Shown: positions 1-5,803 of the stretch, piece by piece
Layout: each line of letters begins with the position of its first letter
How positions within the stretch are numbered: position 1 is the stretch's first letter
Source: Alphaproteobacteria bacterium
GTDB taxonomy: Bacteria; Pseudomonadota; Alphaproteobacteria; UBA828
Length of the DNA stretch: 6,766 bases
Assembly: GCA_029937205.1 (NCBI GenBank)
Contig: JAPYQV010000152.1
Coordinates: forward strand, 1 to 6,766
Reading direction: 5' to 3'
The notes under the pieces: generated by a model
The model's input: the letters and a program-made list of their open reading frames with translations, nothing else
The model's database searches: none
What the model was told of the DNA's origin: nothing
Program-made: the position numbers and the translations under genes

Positions 1-184
1 CCTCTACGCTGAAGCGGCGAACTACCCGCGCATGATGTCGATCGGCCTCCATCCCCGCATCATCGGTCGCCCGGGCAAAATCGCTGGCCTCTCCCGCTTC
101 ATCGACTACGCCAAAAAACATGACGGCGTGTGGTTCGCCACCCGCGAGAAAATCGCGCGCGATTGGTTGGAGATGCATGGCTAG
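1..184 (+). CDS. Polysaccharide deacetylase / allantoinase-like family protein, C-terminal fragment
   Basis: The frame starting at base 2 is open from the left edge to the TAG at 182-184 and gives the last 60 residues of a protein. The fragment contains MMSIGLHPRIIGRPGKIAGL, then SRFIDYAKKHDGVWFATRE. This matches the C-terminal end of the NodB/polysaccharide-deacetylase fold as found in PuuE-type allantoinases and cyclic-imide hydrolases, where the conserved GLHxRxxGRP segment carries an active-site His and precedes the last helix. The N-terminal metal-binding part lies outside the window, so the substrate (peptidoglycan or chitin N-acetyl groups, allantoin or a cyclic imide) cannot be decided; the HPRIIGRP form favours the amidohydrolase-like branch. 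The gene ends only a few bases before an intergenic repeat and converges on the GntR gene. Family assignment is fairly sure, specific function is not. Confidence 0.8.
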   Translation, partial: LYAEAANYPRMMSIGLHPRIIGRPGKIAGLSRFIDYAKKHDGVWFATREKIARDWLEMHG

Positions 185-188
185 GGGA

Positions 189-302
189 CGCTCTTTTTGT
201 CTGGTCCCTCAGACGCCGGGCGGTCGCATCCGCTCCCTTGGCTACCTCGTATTAACTCGGGCGCGCAGTCGCGCTTGCCGGAATGCTATGTGCATTCCGG
301 AG
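189..302 (+). repeat. Dispersed intergenic repeat, copy 1
   Basis: This stretch recurs at 5628-5742 in the same orientation. From 199 onward the two align with a constant offset of 5440; there is one single-base length difference in the T run before that. Over 208-302 I count 83 of 95 identical positions, including a 29-base identical block at 237-265 and a 16-base block at 207-222. It contains a 4-bp stem (263-266 with 271-274) and a 9-bp perfect stem-loop (278-300). It sits between two convergent genes and encodes no convincing protein. It resembles REP/BIME-like or other small dispersed extragenic elements, but I do not recognise a named family. Confidence 0.85.
278..300. terminator. Stem-loop inside repeat copy 1, possible bidirectional terminator
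   Basis: CCGGAATGC (278-286) pairs perfectly with GCATTCCGG (292-300) around a 5-base loop. It lies between the convergent deacetylase and GntR genes, where a two-way transcription stop would be useful. There is no T run directly after either arm, so it is not a classical intrinsic terminator. The equivalent stem in copy 2 (5718-5740) is kept with one mismatch although the loop bases differ. Confidence 0.35.
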
Positions 303-350
303 GGTGGTTCCGTTTGCTTTGGTGTTATTGAAGTTCTTTGAGCTTAACCC

Positions 351-1046
351 TCACCCACGGCCATCATCACCCAACACGGCATCCAACTGCTCCGCTGCCG
401 CGTTGATGTCCTCCGCCAGGGCGGCGCGGGCGGCTATGGGGTCTTGATTGCGGAGCGCCGCGAGCAGGTCTCGGTGAGCGGATTTGGCGTTTTTCATCAT
501 CTCGGGGCGGCCATCCACCAAAGTGAGGAGCGGGCCGGCGCGGAGCCAGGTTATTTCGATCAGGTCGACCAGGAGATCGGAACGGGACGCACGGTAGATC
601 GACATGTGGAAATCAGAGTTGCGGGCGAGAACGGTGACGGTATCGCCGGCTTTGCCCGCCGCCGCCATTTGCGCATCGAGCGCTGCGAGGTGTTTGATAT
701 CCGTCGGCGTTAGGTTGGCGACCGCCATCTCGGTGGCAAGTCCTTCCAGTTCGACGCGCACCTGGCGCTGCTCTTCGAGCTTGGCGCGGGTCATGACCGG
801 CACGCTGATCGAGCGGTTGGGCACCGCTTCGAGCGCCCCTTCCGTCACCAGACGCCGCACCGCCTCACGCACCGGCGTCTCAGAGATGCCGAGCGCGGCG
901 GCGAGCGAGCGCAGCGTCAGGCTCTCGCCCATTTTCATGCGGCCTGAGGTAAGCGCCGCTCTAATTTCGGTATAGGCCGTCTCGTGCAGCGTCTCGCGCC
1001 GCACCGGCTCCAGTCTTGCGCCACTTGCTTCCGGCATATCTTTCAC
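351..1046 (-). CDS. GntR-family transcriptional regulator, FadR/FCD subfamily
   Basis: The 231-residue product has an N-terminal winged helix-turn-helix (about residues 18-85, with LRSLAAALGISETPVREAV as the recognition region) followed by an all-helical FCD ligand-binding domain (about 92-222). The length is normal for the family. FCD domains usually bind a metal through Asp-x3-His, then His, then His. Here the equivalent positions, with the expected spacing, are Asn143, His147, His191 and Asp213, so two ligands differ. Such regulators usually sense small carboxylic acids and repress the adjacent operon. The annotated start is a GTG at 1046; an ATG at 1037, preceded by GGTGA, is an equally good or better start. 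The gene is divergent from the MetE-like gene across 56 bp containing a palindrome, which suggests it controls that gene, the transporter and itself. Confidence 0.93.
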   Translation of the reverse strand: MKDMPEASGARLEPVRRETLHETAYTEIRAALTSGRMKMGESLTLRSLAAALGISETPVREAVRRLVTEGALEAVPNRSISVPVMTRAKLEEQRQVRVELEGLATEMAVANLTPTDIKHLAALDAQMAAAGKAGDTVTVLARNSDFHMSIYRASRSDLLVDLIEITWLRAGPLLTLVDGRPEMMKNAKSAHRDLLAALRNQDPIAARAALAEDINAAAEQLDAVLGDDGRG

Positions 1047-1066
1047 CGCTTGATCAAAGCCACATC

Positions 1067-1078
1067 ATGTGATCACAT
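1067..1078. promoter_or_regulatory. Palindromic candidate operator between divergent genes
   Basis: ATGTGATCACAT is a perfect 12-bp palindrome and has the GT...AC half-site layout typical of GntR-family operators. It lies in the short gap between the regulator and the MetE-like gene. A second palindrome with the same TGATCA centre, TTGATCAA, is at 1050-1057 (centres 19 bp apart), and a further half-site ATCACA is at 1079-1084. TATAAC at 1086-1091 (+) and TATACT at 1084-1089 (-) are -10-like, but no good -35 partner is visible for either, so promoters are not called. Binding by the adjacent regulator is inferred from position only. Confidence 0.5.
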
Positions 1079-1102
1079 ATCACAGTATAACAGGAGGTCG
1101 AT

Positions 1103-2314
1103 ATGGCGACCAGCAGCGAGAGAATTCTAACCACCCAGCTCGGCAGCCTGCCGCGCAGCGATGCTCTCCTGGCTATGCTAATGCAGATCGAAAAAGGCGC
1201 TGAAGTAGACCGCGCCCAGTTCCGTCGCCAGGCCGAAAGCGACATGATTGAGGTGATCAATCGCCAAGCCGAGGCCGGCATCGATATCGTCGGCGACGGC
1301 GAGTTGCCGCGTATCGGATTTTCCTTTTATGTGAAGGATCGCATGACCGGCTTCGGCGGCGTTTCCAAACGCGGCACGGTAAGCGATTTCGCGAAATTTC
1401 CCGGCTACGCGGCGCTCAAGATGGCAGCCGTCAAGGCCACCGCCGGGGACGATACGGAATTGGAAGAATCGGCCTCGCTCTACGCCATGCCAGAAGCACA
1501 GCAAGCGGTGCATTATGACCACGAGCTGAGCGCCGCCAAGGAAGAGATGGCGATATTTTCCGCAGCGCTTGATGCCTCCGGCGATCGGCAGAAATTCGCG
1601 CGCACCTTCGTTTCCGCCGCCGGGCCGGGCATCATTTCCACCACGCTGCTCAGGAACGAAGCGCATCCCGTCTATAAGGACGACCGCGAATACGTCATGG
1701 CGTTGGCGGCGGAATTGAAGCTTGAATATGAATATATCGTCTCCTGCGGTCATGATTTGCAGATCGACGCGCCGGACCTGGCGATGGAACGGCAAATCAT
1801 GTTTTATGAGCGGCCCTTGAGCGAATTCCTCGCCCGGGTCGAGCTTCATATCGAGGCGCTCAATCTGGCGCTTGCCGATATTCCGCCGGAAAAAGTGCGC
1901 CTCCATGTTTGCTATGGCAATTATGACGGGCCGCATATCGATGATGTGGAGCTGCAGGAGGTGCTGCCGCTGCTTTACGCAGCCAATGTGGGAACGCTCA
2001 GTATCGCCTGCGCCAATCCGCGCCATCAGCACGACTGGAAGCAATTCAAGAAATATCCCCTACCCCAGCATATGACGTTGATGCCGGGCGTGATCGACGT
2101 CACCACCAACACACTCGAGCATCCGGAAGTGGTGGCCGACCGGATCTGCCAGTTCGTCGAGGTCATCGGCGACCGCGAGCGGGTGATTGCCGCCTGTGAC
2201 TGCGGCTTTAGCACTTTTGCCGGCTACGTCATGGTGCCGGCGGATGTGGCCTGGAAGAAACTTGAAATGTTAAGCACCGGCGCACGCATTGCGAGCGCGC
2301 GTCTCTGGGGGTAG
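1103..2314 (+). CDS. MetE-like (cobalamin-independent methionine synthase II / epoxyalkane:CoM transferase) family protein
   Basis: The 403-residue protein has the single-barrel organisation of the UROD/MetE superfamily, corresponding to the catalytic C-terminal half of MetE. The N-terminal TTQLGSLPR (10-18) matches the TTxxGSLPR opening of this family. The zinc-site segments are HVCYGN (His268, Cys270), LSIACANPRHQHDW (299-312) and CDCGF (365-369, Cys367). The GNYDGPH and NPRHxH segments are typical of the branch that includes epoxyalkane:coenzyme M transferase rather than true MetE. These enzymes use zinc to activate a thiol for alkyl transfer in the cytosol. In the middle segment the Glu ligand expected before ANPRH is Ala302, followed by Cys303, so zinc binding may be altered. 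Start: ATG with AGGAGG at 1092-1097, five bases upstream, is excellent. The physiological substrate is unknown; methionine synthesis is unlikely given the transporter context and branch. Confidence 0.88.
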   Translation: MATSSERILTTQLGSLPRSDALLAMLMQIEKGAEVDRAQFRRQAESDMIEVINRQAEAGIDIVGDGELPRIGFSFYVKDRMTGFGGVSKRGTVSDFAKFPGYAALKMAAVKATAGDDTELEESASLYAMPEAQQAVHYDHELSAAKEEMAIFSAALDASGDRQKFARTFVSAAGPGIISTTLLRNEAHPVYKDDREYVMALAAELKLEYEYIVSCGHDLQIDAPDLAMERQIMFYERPLSEFLARVELHIEALNLALADIPPEKVRLHVCYGNYDGPHIDDVELQEVLPLLYAANVGTLSIACANPRHQHDWKQFKKYPLPQHMTLMPGVIDVTTNTLEHPEVVADRICQFVEVIGDRERVIAACDCGFSTFAGYVMVPADVAWKKLEMLSTGARIASARLWG

Positions 2315-2353
2315 CGCAAATAGCGGAACACCCATACAGTTCACGGAGAAACT

Positions 2354-2374
2354 TTGTTTTAATAATTAAAACAA
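2354..2374. promoter_or_regulatory. AT-rich perfect inverted repeat upstream of the substrate-binding protein gene
   Basis: Two exact 10-base arms, TTGTTTTAAT and its reverse complement, flank a single A. The element stands out in a GC-rich window and lies 47 bp before the transporter gene start, in a 107-bp gap. It could be an operator. The left arm can double as a weak -35 (TTGTTT, 2354-2359) with CATAAG (2377-2382) as a weak -10, which would give the transporter its own promoter. It does not resemble the palindrome at 1067-1078. The loop is too small and the arms too AT-rich for a stable RNA terminator. Confidence 0.45.
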
Positions 2375-2421
2375 CACATAAGCCACCTCAATCGACGCAA
2401 CCAATAACGGGGAGAACGAAC

Positions 2422-3606
2422 ATGAGAAAACTAAACTCACTGGCTGTGGCCGGGGCACTCGCCTTGGGCCTCGCCAGTTTCACCGCACCGGCCCAGGCCG
2501 ATGACGATCCGATCATTATCGGCGCCGCCATTGCGCTCAGCGGCTTTGTCCAACCCTATGACGACGGCCCCTTGAAAGGCGCCCAGCTTGCCATCGCCGA
2601 CATCAACGCCAAGGGCGGCGTGCTCGGCCGCCAGCTTGCCATCGTCACCGCCGACACCAAATCCGACCCGGCGCAAGGTACCAATGCCGCCATCGAGGTG
2701 CTCGAGCAGGGCGCGGAACTGGTCATGGTGACGTGCGATTTCGATTTCGGCGCAGCCGCGGCGCTACAGGCAACGGCCATGGGCAAGGTGACTTTCTCGT
2801 CCTGTGCGGGTGATCCGAAATTCGGCGTTCAGGGCATCGGCCCGCTGGCCTACACCATGTCGCTCGGCACACCGGCGCAAGGCGCCACGCTGGCCGAATG
2901 GGCCTATAGGGAAAAGGGCTGGCGCAAGGTCTATGTCGAATTGGATTCGATGGTCGAATATTTCAAATCGCTATGCGCCAACTTCAAAATCCGCTGGGCA
3001 GAGCTCGGCGGCGAGATCGCCGGTGAAGACAGTTTTAACTTCGCTGAAGTGAAGACTTTCGACGGCCAAGTCACCCGCATGAAAGCGAGCAGCGATGCCG
3101 ATTTCGTATTCATGTGCACCGGAACCTTCGATGGCCCCGCCCTGATCAAACAGGCGCGCAATGCCGGCGTCAGCACGCCGATCCTCGCCTCTGAATCCAT
3201 GGACGGCGCTTTCTGGCTGGATGCGATCCCCAATCTGAGCGATTTCTATCTCTCGGTTTATGGTTCCATGTTCGGCAACGACCCGAACCCGCGCATCAAT
3301 GATTATGTCGCACGCTACACCGCGATGCATGGCGTGGCGCCGATTACAGCCCACTCGATGACCGGCTACAGCCTGGTGGAAGCCTGGGCGATGGCGGCGG
3401 AACGGGCCGGTTCGTTTGACCCCGACGCGATCCGTATGGAGCTTGATAAATTCGACAATGAAGACCTCCTGGTCGGGTCGACGAGCTTTTCGCCGGACCT
3501 CCATATCAATCTCTATCGCGGTATGCAGATGATGGAAGTGCAGAACGGTAAACATGCGCCGATCATGCGCTACACCGCCGAGAAAGTGCCGCCGATCACG
3601 TTCTAA
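2422..3606 (+). CDS. Periplasmic substrate-binding protein of a branched-chain amino acid-type (HAAT) ABC transporter
   Basis: The 394-residue product starts with a Sec signal peptide (MRKL, hydrophobic core about 7-20, APAQA with likely cleavage after Ala26). The mature part is a type I periplasmic-binding fold (Peripla_BP_6, LivJ/LivK-like): IIIGAAIALSG (31-41), KGAQLAIADINAKGGVLGR (52-70) and the hinge-side ASESMDG (Glu258 near the usual ligand-facing position). It captures a solute in the periplasm and delivers it to the permeases encoded downstream. The ligand loop that reads HLCSSS in LivJ is VTCDFDFG here (103-110), so the ligand is probably not plain leucine. Four cysteines remain (105, 128, 185, 232); Cys105 aligns with LivJ's disulfide cysteine in that loop. 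GGAG at 2411-2414, seven bases before the ATG, fixes the start. A strong hairpin follows the gene, fitting higher expression of this subunit than of the permeases. Confidence 0.93.
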   Translation: MRKLNSLAVAGALALGLASFTAPAQADDDPIIIGAAIALSGFVQPYDDGPLKGAQLAIADINAKGGVLGRQLAIVTADTKSDPAQGTNAAIEVLEQGAELVMVTCDFDFGAAAALQATAMGKVTFSSCAGDPKFGVQGIGPLAYTMSLGTPAQGATLAEWAYREKGWRKVYVELDSMVEYFKSLCANFKIRWAELGGEIAGEDSFNFAEVKTFDGQVTRMKASSDADFVFMCTGTFDGPALIKQARNAGVSTPILASESMDGAFWLDAIPNLSDFYLSVYGSMFGNDPNPRINDYVARYTAMHGVAPITAHSMTGYSLVEAWAMAAERAGSFDPDAIRMELDKFDNEDLLVGSTSFSPDLHINLYRGMQMMEVQNGKHAPIMRYTAEKVPPITF

Positions 3607-3630
3607 GGCGGACAATTTGATCTTGGTCAT

Positions 3631-3670
3631 GGGCCCCCGCAGCGCGCCGTAATACGCACTGCGGGGGCCT
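3631..3670 (+). terminator. GC-rich hairpin between the binding-protein gene and livH (attenuator or partial terminator)
   Basis: GGCCCCCGCAG (3632-3642) pairs perfectly with CTGCGGGGGCC (3659-3669). A G-T pair (3631/3670) extends the base, and three more pairs (3644-3646 with 3655-3657) form inside the loop. It is followed by TTGATTT, a weak T tract. It lies 25 bp after the binding-protein stop and 33 bp before livH. Hairpins here are common in ABC operons and can cause partial termination or protect the upstream mRNA. Confidence 0.7.
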
Positions 3671-3702
3671 TGATTTATCTACACGCGACGGGCTAATCCA
3701 GA

Positions 3703-4584
3703 GTGATAGTTCTTCAATATGTGATCGATTCACTGAGCGTCGGCGGTCTCTATGCGCTCGCCGCCCTCGGCATCGGCCTCATTTTCGGCATCATGCGGCT
3801 GATCAATTTCGCCTATGGCGATCTTCTGATGATGGGCGCCTATGCCATGTTCTTGATGGCCGCAGCGGTGTGGCCAATCACCATCCTCGGCGGCGTCGTG
3901 ATCGCCATCCTGGTCGCTTTAATGACCGAACGGATTGCCTTTCGCCCGCTGCGCACGGCCGATCCCTCCGTCCTGCTCGCCGCCTCCTTCGCGGTCAGTT
4001 TCTTCCTGCAGAATTTTGTCTTGATGATCATGGGCGGGCGCGCGCTCGGCGTCGATATCGTGCCGGTGCTCAACCGTCACATTGTCTGGGGCGAGCTCAG
4101 CGTTTCGCTCCTCAATCTCTTTACCATCGCAATTTCCCTCGCCCTGATGGCCGGGCTCACCCTGTTCCTGAAGCGCACCGCGATGGGCGTCAATATGCGC
4201 GCCGCATCGGAAGATGTGCGCATGGCGCGCATGATGGGGGTGCGCGTTAATCTGGTTATCGCCGCGGCCTTTGCCATCAGCGGCCTGTTGGCCGGTGCGG
4301 CGGCGATCGTCATTCTTGGCAAGACCGGCCTCGTCCTGCCGGCGATGGGCCTGCGCCTCACCCTGGTCGCCTTTGTCGCCACCGTGATCGGCGGCATGGG
4401 GAGTCTCACGGGTGCTGTCATCGGCGGCTATATGGTCGGCATCCTGGAAGTGGTGCTGGGCGGGGTTTTGCCGCTGGCGCTGCTCAACTACCGCGAGGCC
4501 TTCATCTTTGCCTTGGTGCTGCTGTTCCTGATGTTCCGCCCGGGCGGCATCATCAAGGTCTCGGCGCTTGAGGAACGGGTTTGA
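3703..4584 (+). CDS. livH: HAAT-family ABC transporter permease, LivH type
   Basis: The 293-residue, strongly hydrophobic protein is a normal-length inner-membrane subunit of the LivH type. It opens with the family signature DSLSVGGLYALAALGIGLIF (9-28) and RLINFAYGDLLMMGAY (32-47). Membrane segments lie at roughly 10-30, 40-56, 60-78, 90-110, 135-155, 183-206, 218-240 and 262-279. The cytoplasmic coupling loop that contacts the ATPase is AASEDVRMARMMGV (167-180), followed by the conserved GGMGSLTGAVIGG (230-242) and FRPGG (278-282). The start is a GTG with no clear ribosome-binding site nearby; an in-frame GTG at 3721 is an alternative. The stop overlaps the livM start by one base (TGATG), which indicates translational coupling. 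With LivM it forms the pore for the solute delivered by the upstream binding protein. Confidence 0.94.
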   Translation: MIVLQYVIDSLSVGGLYALAALGIGLIFGIMRLINFAYGDLLMMGAYAMFLMAAAVWPITILGGVVIAILVALMTERIAFRPLRTADPSVLLAASFAVSFFLQNFVLMIMGGRALGVDIVPVLNRHIVWGELSVSLLNLFTIAISLALMAGLTLFLKRTAMGVNMRAASEDVRMARMMGVRVNLVIAAAFAISGLLAGAAAIVILGKTGLVLPAMGLRLTLVAFVATVIGGMGSLTGAVIGGYMVGILEVVLGGVLPLALLNYREAFIFALVLLFLMFRPGGIIKVSALEERV

Positions 4585-5597
4585 TGTTGGCGCGCGCGCG
4601 CCGCAGCGATGCCTTGGCAAAACTGTGGCCGGTACTCTGCCTGATCGCAATACTCGCCATTGTCGTCGCCTTTTCCCACCTCGGGCCATTCTCCTTCGAG
4701 CGCATGGTGACCAAGGCGCTGATCATGATGACCGTCGTCATCGGGCTTTATATTTTTATCGGCAATTCGGGCATCCTCTCCTTCGGCCATTCCACTTTTA
4801 TGATCGTCTCGGCCTATATGTCGGCCTGGCTCACCATGTCGGTCATGCGCAAGAAAATCATGCTGCCGAATATTTGGGAGGGCTTCGGCCAGATGGAGAT
4901 GCATGTTCTGCCCGGCGCTATTTTGGCCGGCCTGCTCTCCGCCGTACTTGCCCTGATCGTCGGCATACCGCTGATGCGCCTCTCCGGCATCGCGGCGGCG
5001 ATCGGCACCTTCGCCGTCTTCACCATCGTGACGGTGGTCTATAACCAGTGGGATTCCTTCACCAAAGGCGCCAGCACATTGATCGGCTTGCCGACCTATG
5101 TGGATCTCTGGACCGCCTTTGGTTTTGTCGCCGGCGCGCTTCTCATCGCCCATGTCTATGACCGCTCAAAGTTCGGCCTGCAACTGCGCGCGACGCGCGA
5201 GGATATGGTCGCGGCCAAGGCCGCCGGCGTGAATATTGTCCTTCAGCGCCTGATCGCCTTTGTGGTTAGCGCCTTCGTCACCGGCATTGGCGGCGTGCTC
5301 TATGTCCACTTCACCGCCACCATCACCCAGGCCAATCTGCTCTATCTCAACATCACCTTCATCACCATCGTGATGCTCCTGGTCGGCGGCATGCGCTCGC
5401 TCACCGGCGCTGTGGTTGGCGTGGTCGCCATTTCCGTCGTGAGCGAAGGATTGCGCCTGGCCGAAAAGCCGATCGGCGTCTCAGGGCTCGGCGAATTGGG
5501 ACTGGCGGCTTTCATGCTGATTGTCCTGGCGCTCCGCCCCGGCGGCATCACGGGCGGCAAAGAAGTTCCTCTGCCGGGGTTCCTGAAGCGTATATAA
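4584..5597 (+). CDS. livM: HAAT-family ABC transporter permease, LivM type
   Basis: The 337-residue protein is the second inner-membrane subunit. Recognisable LivM features are GNSGILSFGHSTFMIVSAY (60-78), the coupling loop LRATREDMVAAKAAGVN (201-217), VGGMRSLTGAVVG (267-279) and LALRPGGITGG (315-325), with about eight to ten hydrophobic segments. The ATG at 4584 is preferred over the TTG one codon upstream: it overlaps the livH stop as TGATG and has GAGGA nine bases upstream. In most HAAT operons livG and livF ATPase genes follow directly. Here the gene is followed within six bases of its stop by an intergenic repeat and then by minus-strand gene remnants, so the operon ends without its ATPases. 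The protein itself looks intact. Confidence 0.94.
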   Translation: MLARARRSDALAKLWPVLCLIAILAIVVAFSHLGPFSFERMVTKALIMMTVVIGLYIFIGNSGILSFGHSTFMIVSAYMSAWLTMSVMRKKIMLPNIWEGFGQMEMHVLPGAILAGLLSAVLALIVGIPLMRLSGIAAAIGTFAVFTIVTVVYNQWDSFTKGASTLIGLPTYVDLWTAFGFVAGALLIAHVYDRSKFGLQLRATREDMVAAKAAGVNIVLQRLIAFVVSAFVTGIGGVLYVHFTATITQANLLYLNITFITIVMLLVGGMRSLTGAVVGVVAISVVSEGLRLAEKPIGVSGLGELGLAAFMLIVLALRPGGITGGKEVPLPGFLKRI

Positions 5598-5602
5598 TTC
5601 TG

Positions 5603-5632
5603 CCCTCAATCGCCGGGTGGTCGCGTCCGCTC
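5603..5632 (+). repeat. Extra partial repeat unit upstream of copy 2
   Basis: These 30 bases match 206-235 of copy 1 at 26 positions and also resemble 5646-5677 within copy 2. The left arm of the element therefore appears twice after livM, about 43 bases apart. The CGCTC plus T-run that ends this unit also occurs at 189-198 in front of copy 1, as if copy 1 retains only the end of a similar extra unit. Confidence 0.65.
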
Positions 5633-5742
5633 TTTTTTGATTAGCCCCTCAGACGCCGGGCGAGCGCATCCGCGCTCTTGGCTACCTCGTATTAACTCGG
5701 GCGCGTGGTCACGCTTGCCGGAACGCATGATGCATTCCGGAG
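5628..5742 (+). repeat. Dispersed intergenic repeat, copy 2
   Basis: This is the direct-orientation partner of 189-302, about 87% identical over the 95-base core. Its two shared hairpins are GCGT/ACGC (5703-5706 with 5711-5714), where copy 1 has GCGC/GCGC, and the longer stem 5718-5727 with 5731-5740, carrying one C-A mismatch. It also has a perfect 6-bp stem GAGCGC/GCGCTC (5662-5667 with 5672-5677) that is only partly preserved in copy 1. It lies between livM and convergent minus-strand remnants and ends five bases before the stop of the receiver fragment. Confidence 0.85.
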
Positions 5743-5746
5743 AACC

Positions 5747-5803
5747 TTACTCAGCCAGCATCACTTCCTTCACCTTGCTCGCCAATTGTCCGAGGCTAAA
5801 CGG
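5747..5803 (-). pseudogene. C-terminal remnant of a response-regulator receiver domain
   Basis: On the minus strand, one frame before the TAA at 5747-5749 reads PFSLGQLASKVKEVMLAE. This is the characteristic last helix of CheY-like receiver domains at the end of hybrid histidine kinases or response regulators (K-PFS-L-x2-L-x2-KV-x2-VL). Only about 18 residues remain. The conserved Lys normally preceding PF is replaced by Trp from the adjoining sequence, and the upstream DNA in another frame belongs to a TerB-family gene. The phospho-acceptor Asp and the rest of the domain are missing, so this is the tail of a gene lost by deletion or rearrangement. The match is short; moderate confidence. Confidence 0.6.

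Noticed and set aside
120..341. Possible 73-residue + strand protein
   Set aside because: It starts inside the deacetylase gene in another frame and then runs through the repeat; no family resemblance or ribosome-binding site.
1068..1084. TGTGA...TCACA resembling a CRP/FNR-type site
   Set aside because: The spacer is seven bases, not six, and the half-sites are explained by the overlapping perfect palindrome at 1067-1078.
1178..2044. Long minus-strand open frame (288 codons)
   Set aside because: Antisense shadow of the MetE-like gene; composition is His/Arg-rich with no recognisable domain.
3919..4689. Long minus-strand open frames across livH/livM
   Set aside because: They are antisense to clear membrane protein genes and consist of low-complexity charged residues.
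189..5742. Composite transposon bounded by insertion sequences
   Set aside because: The flanking repeats are about 115 bp, contain no transposase frame and show no obvious terminal inverted repeats or target duplications.
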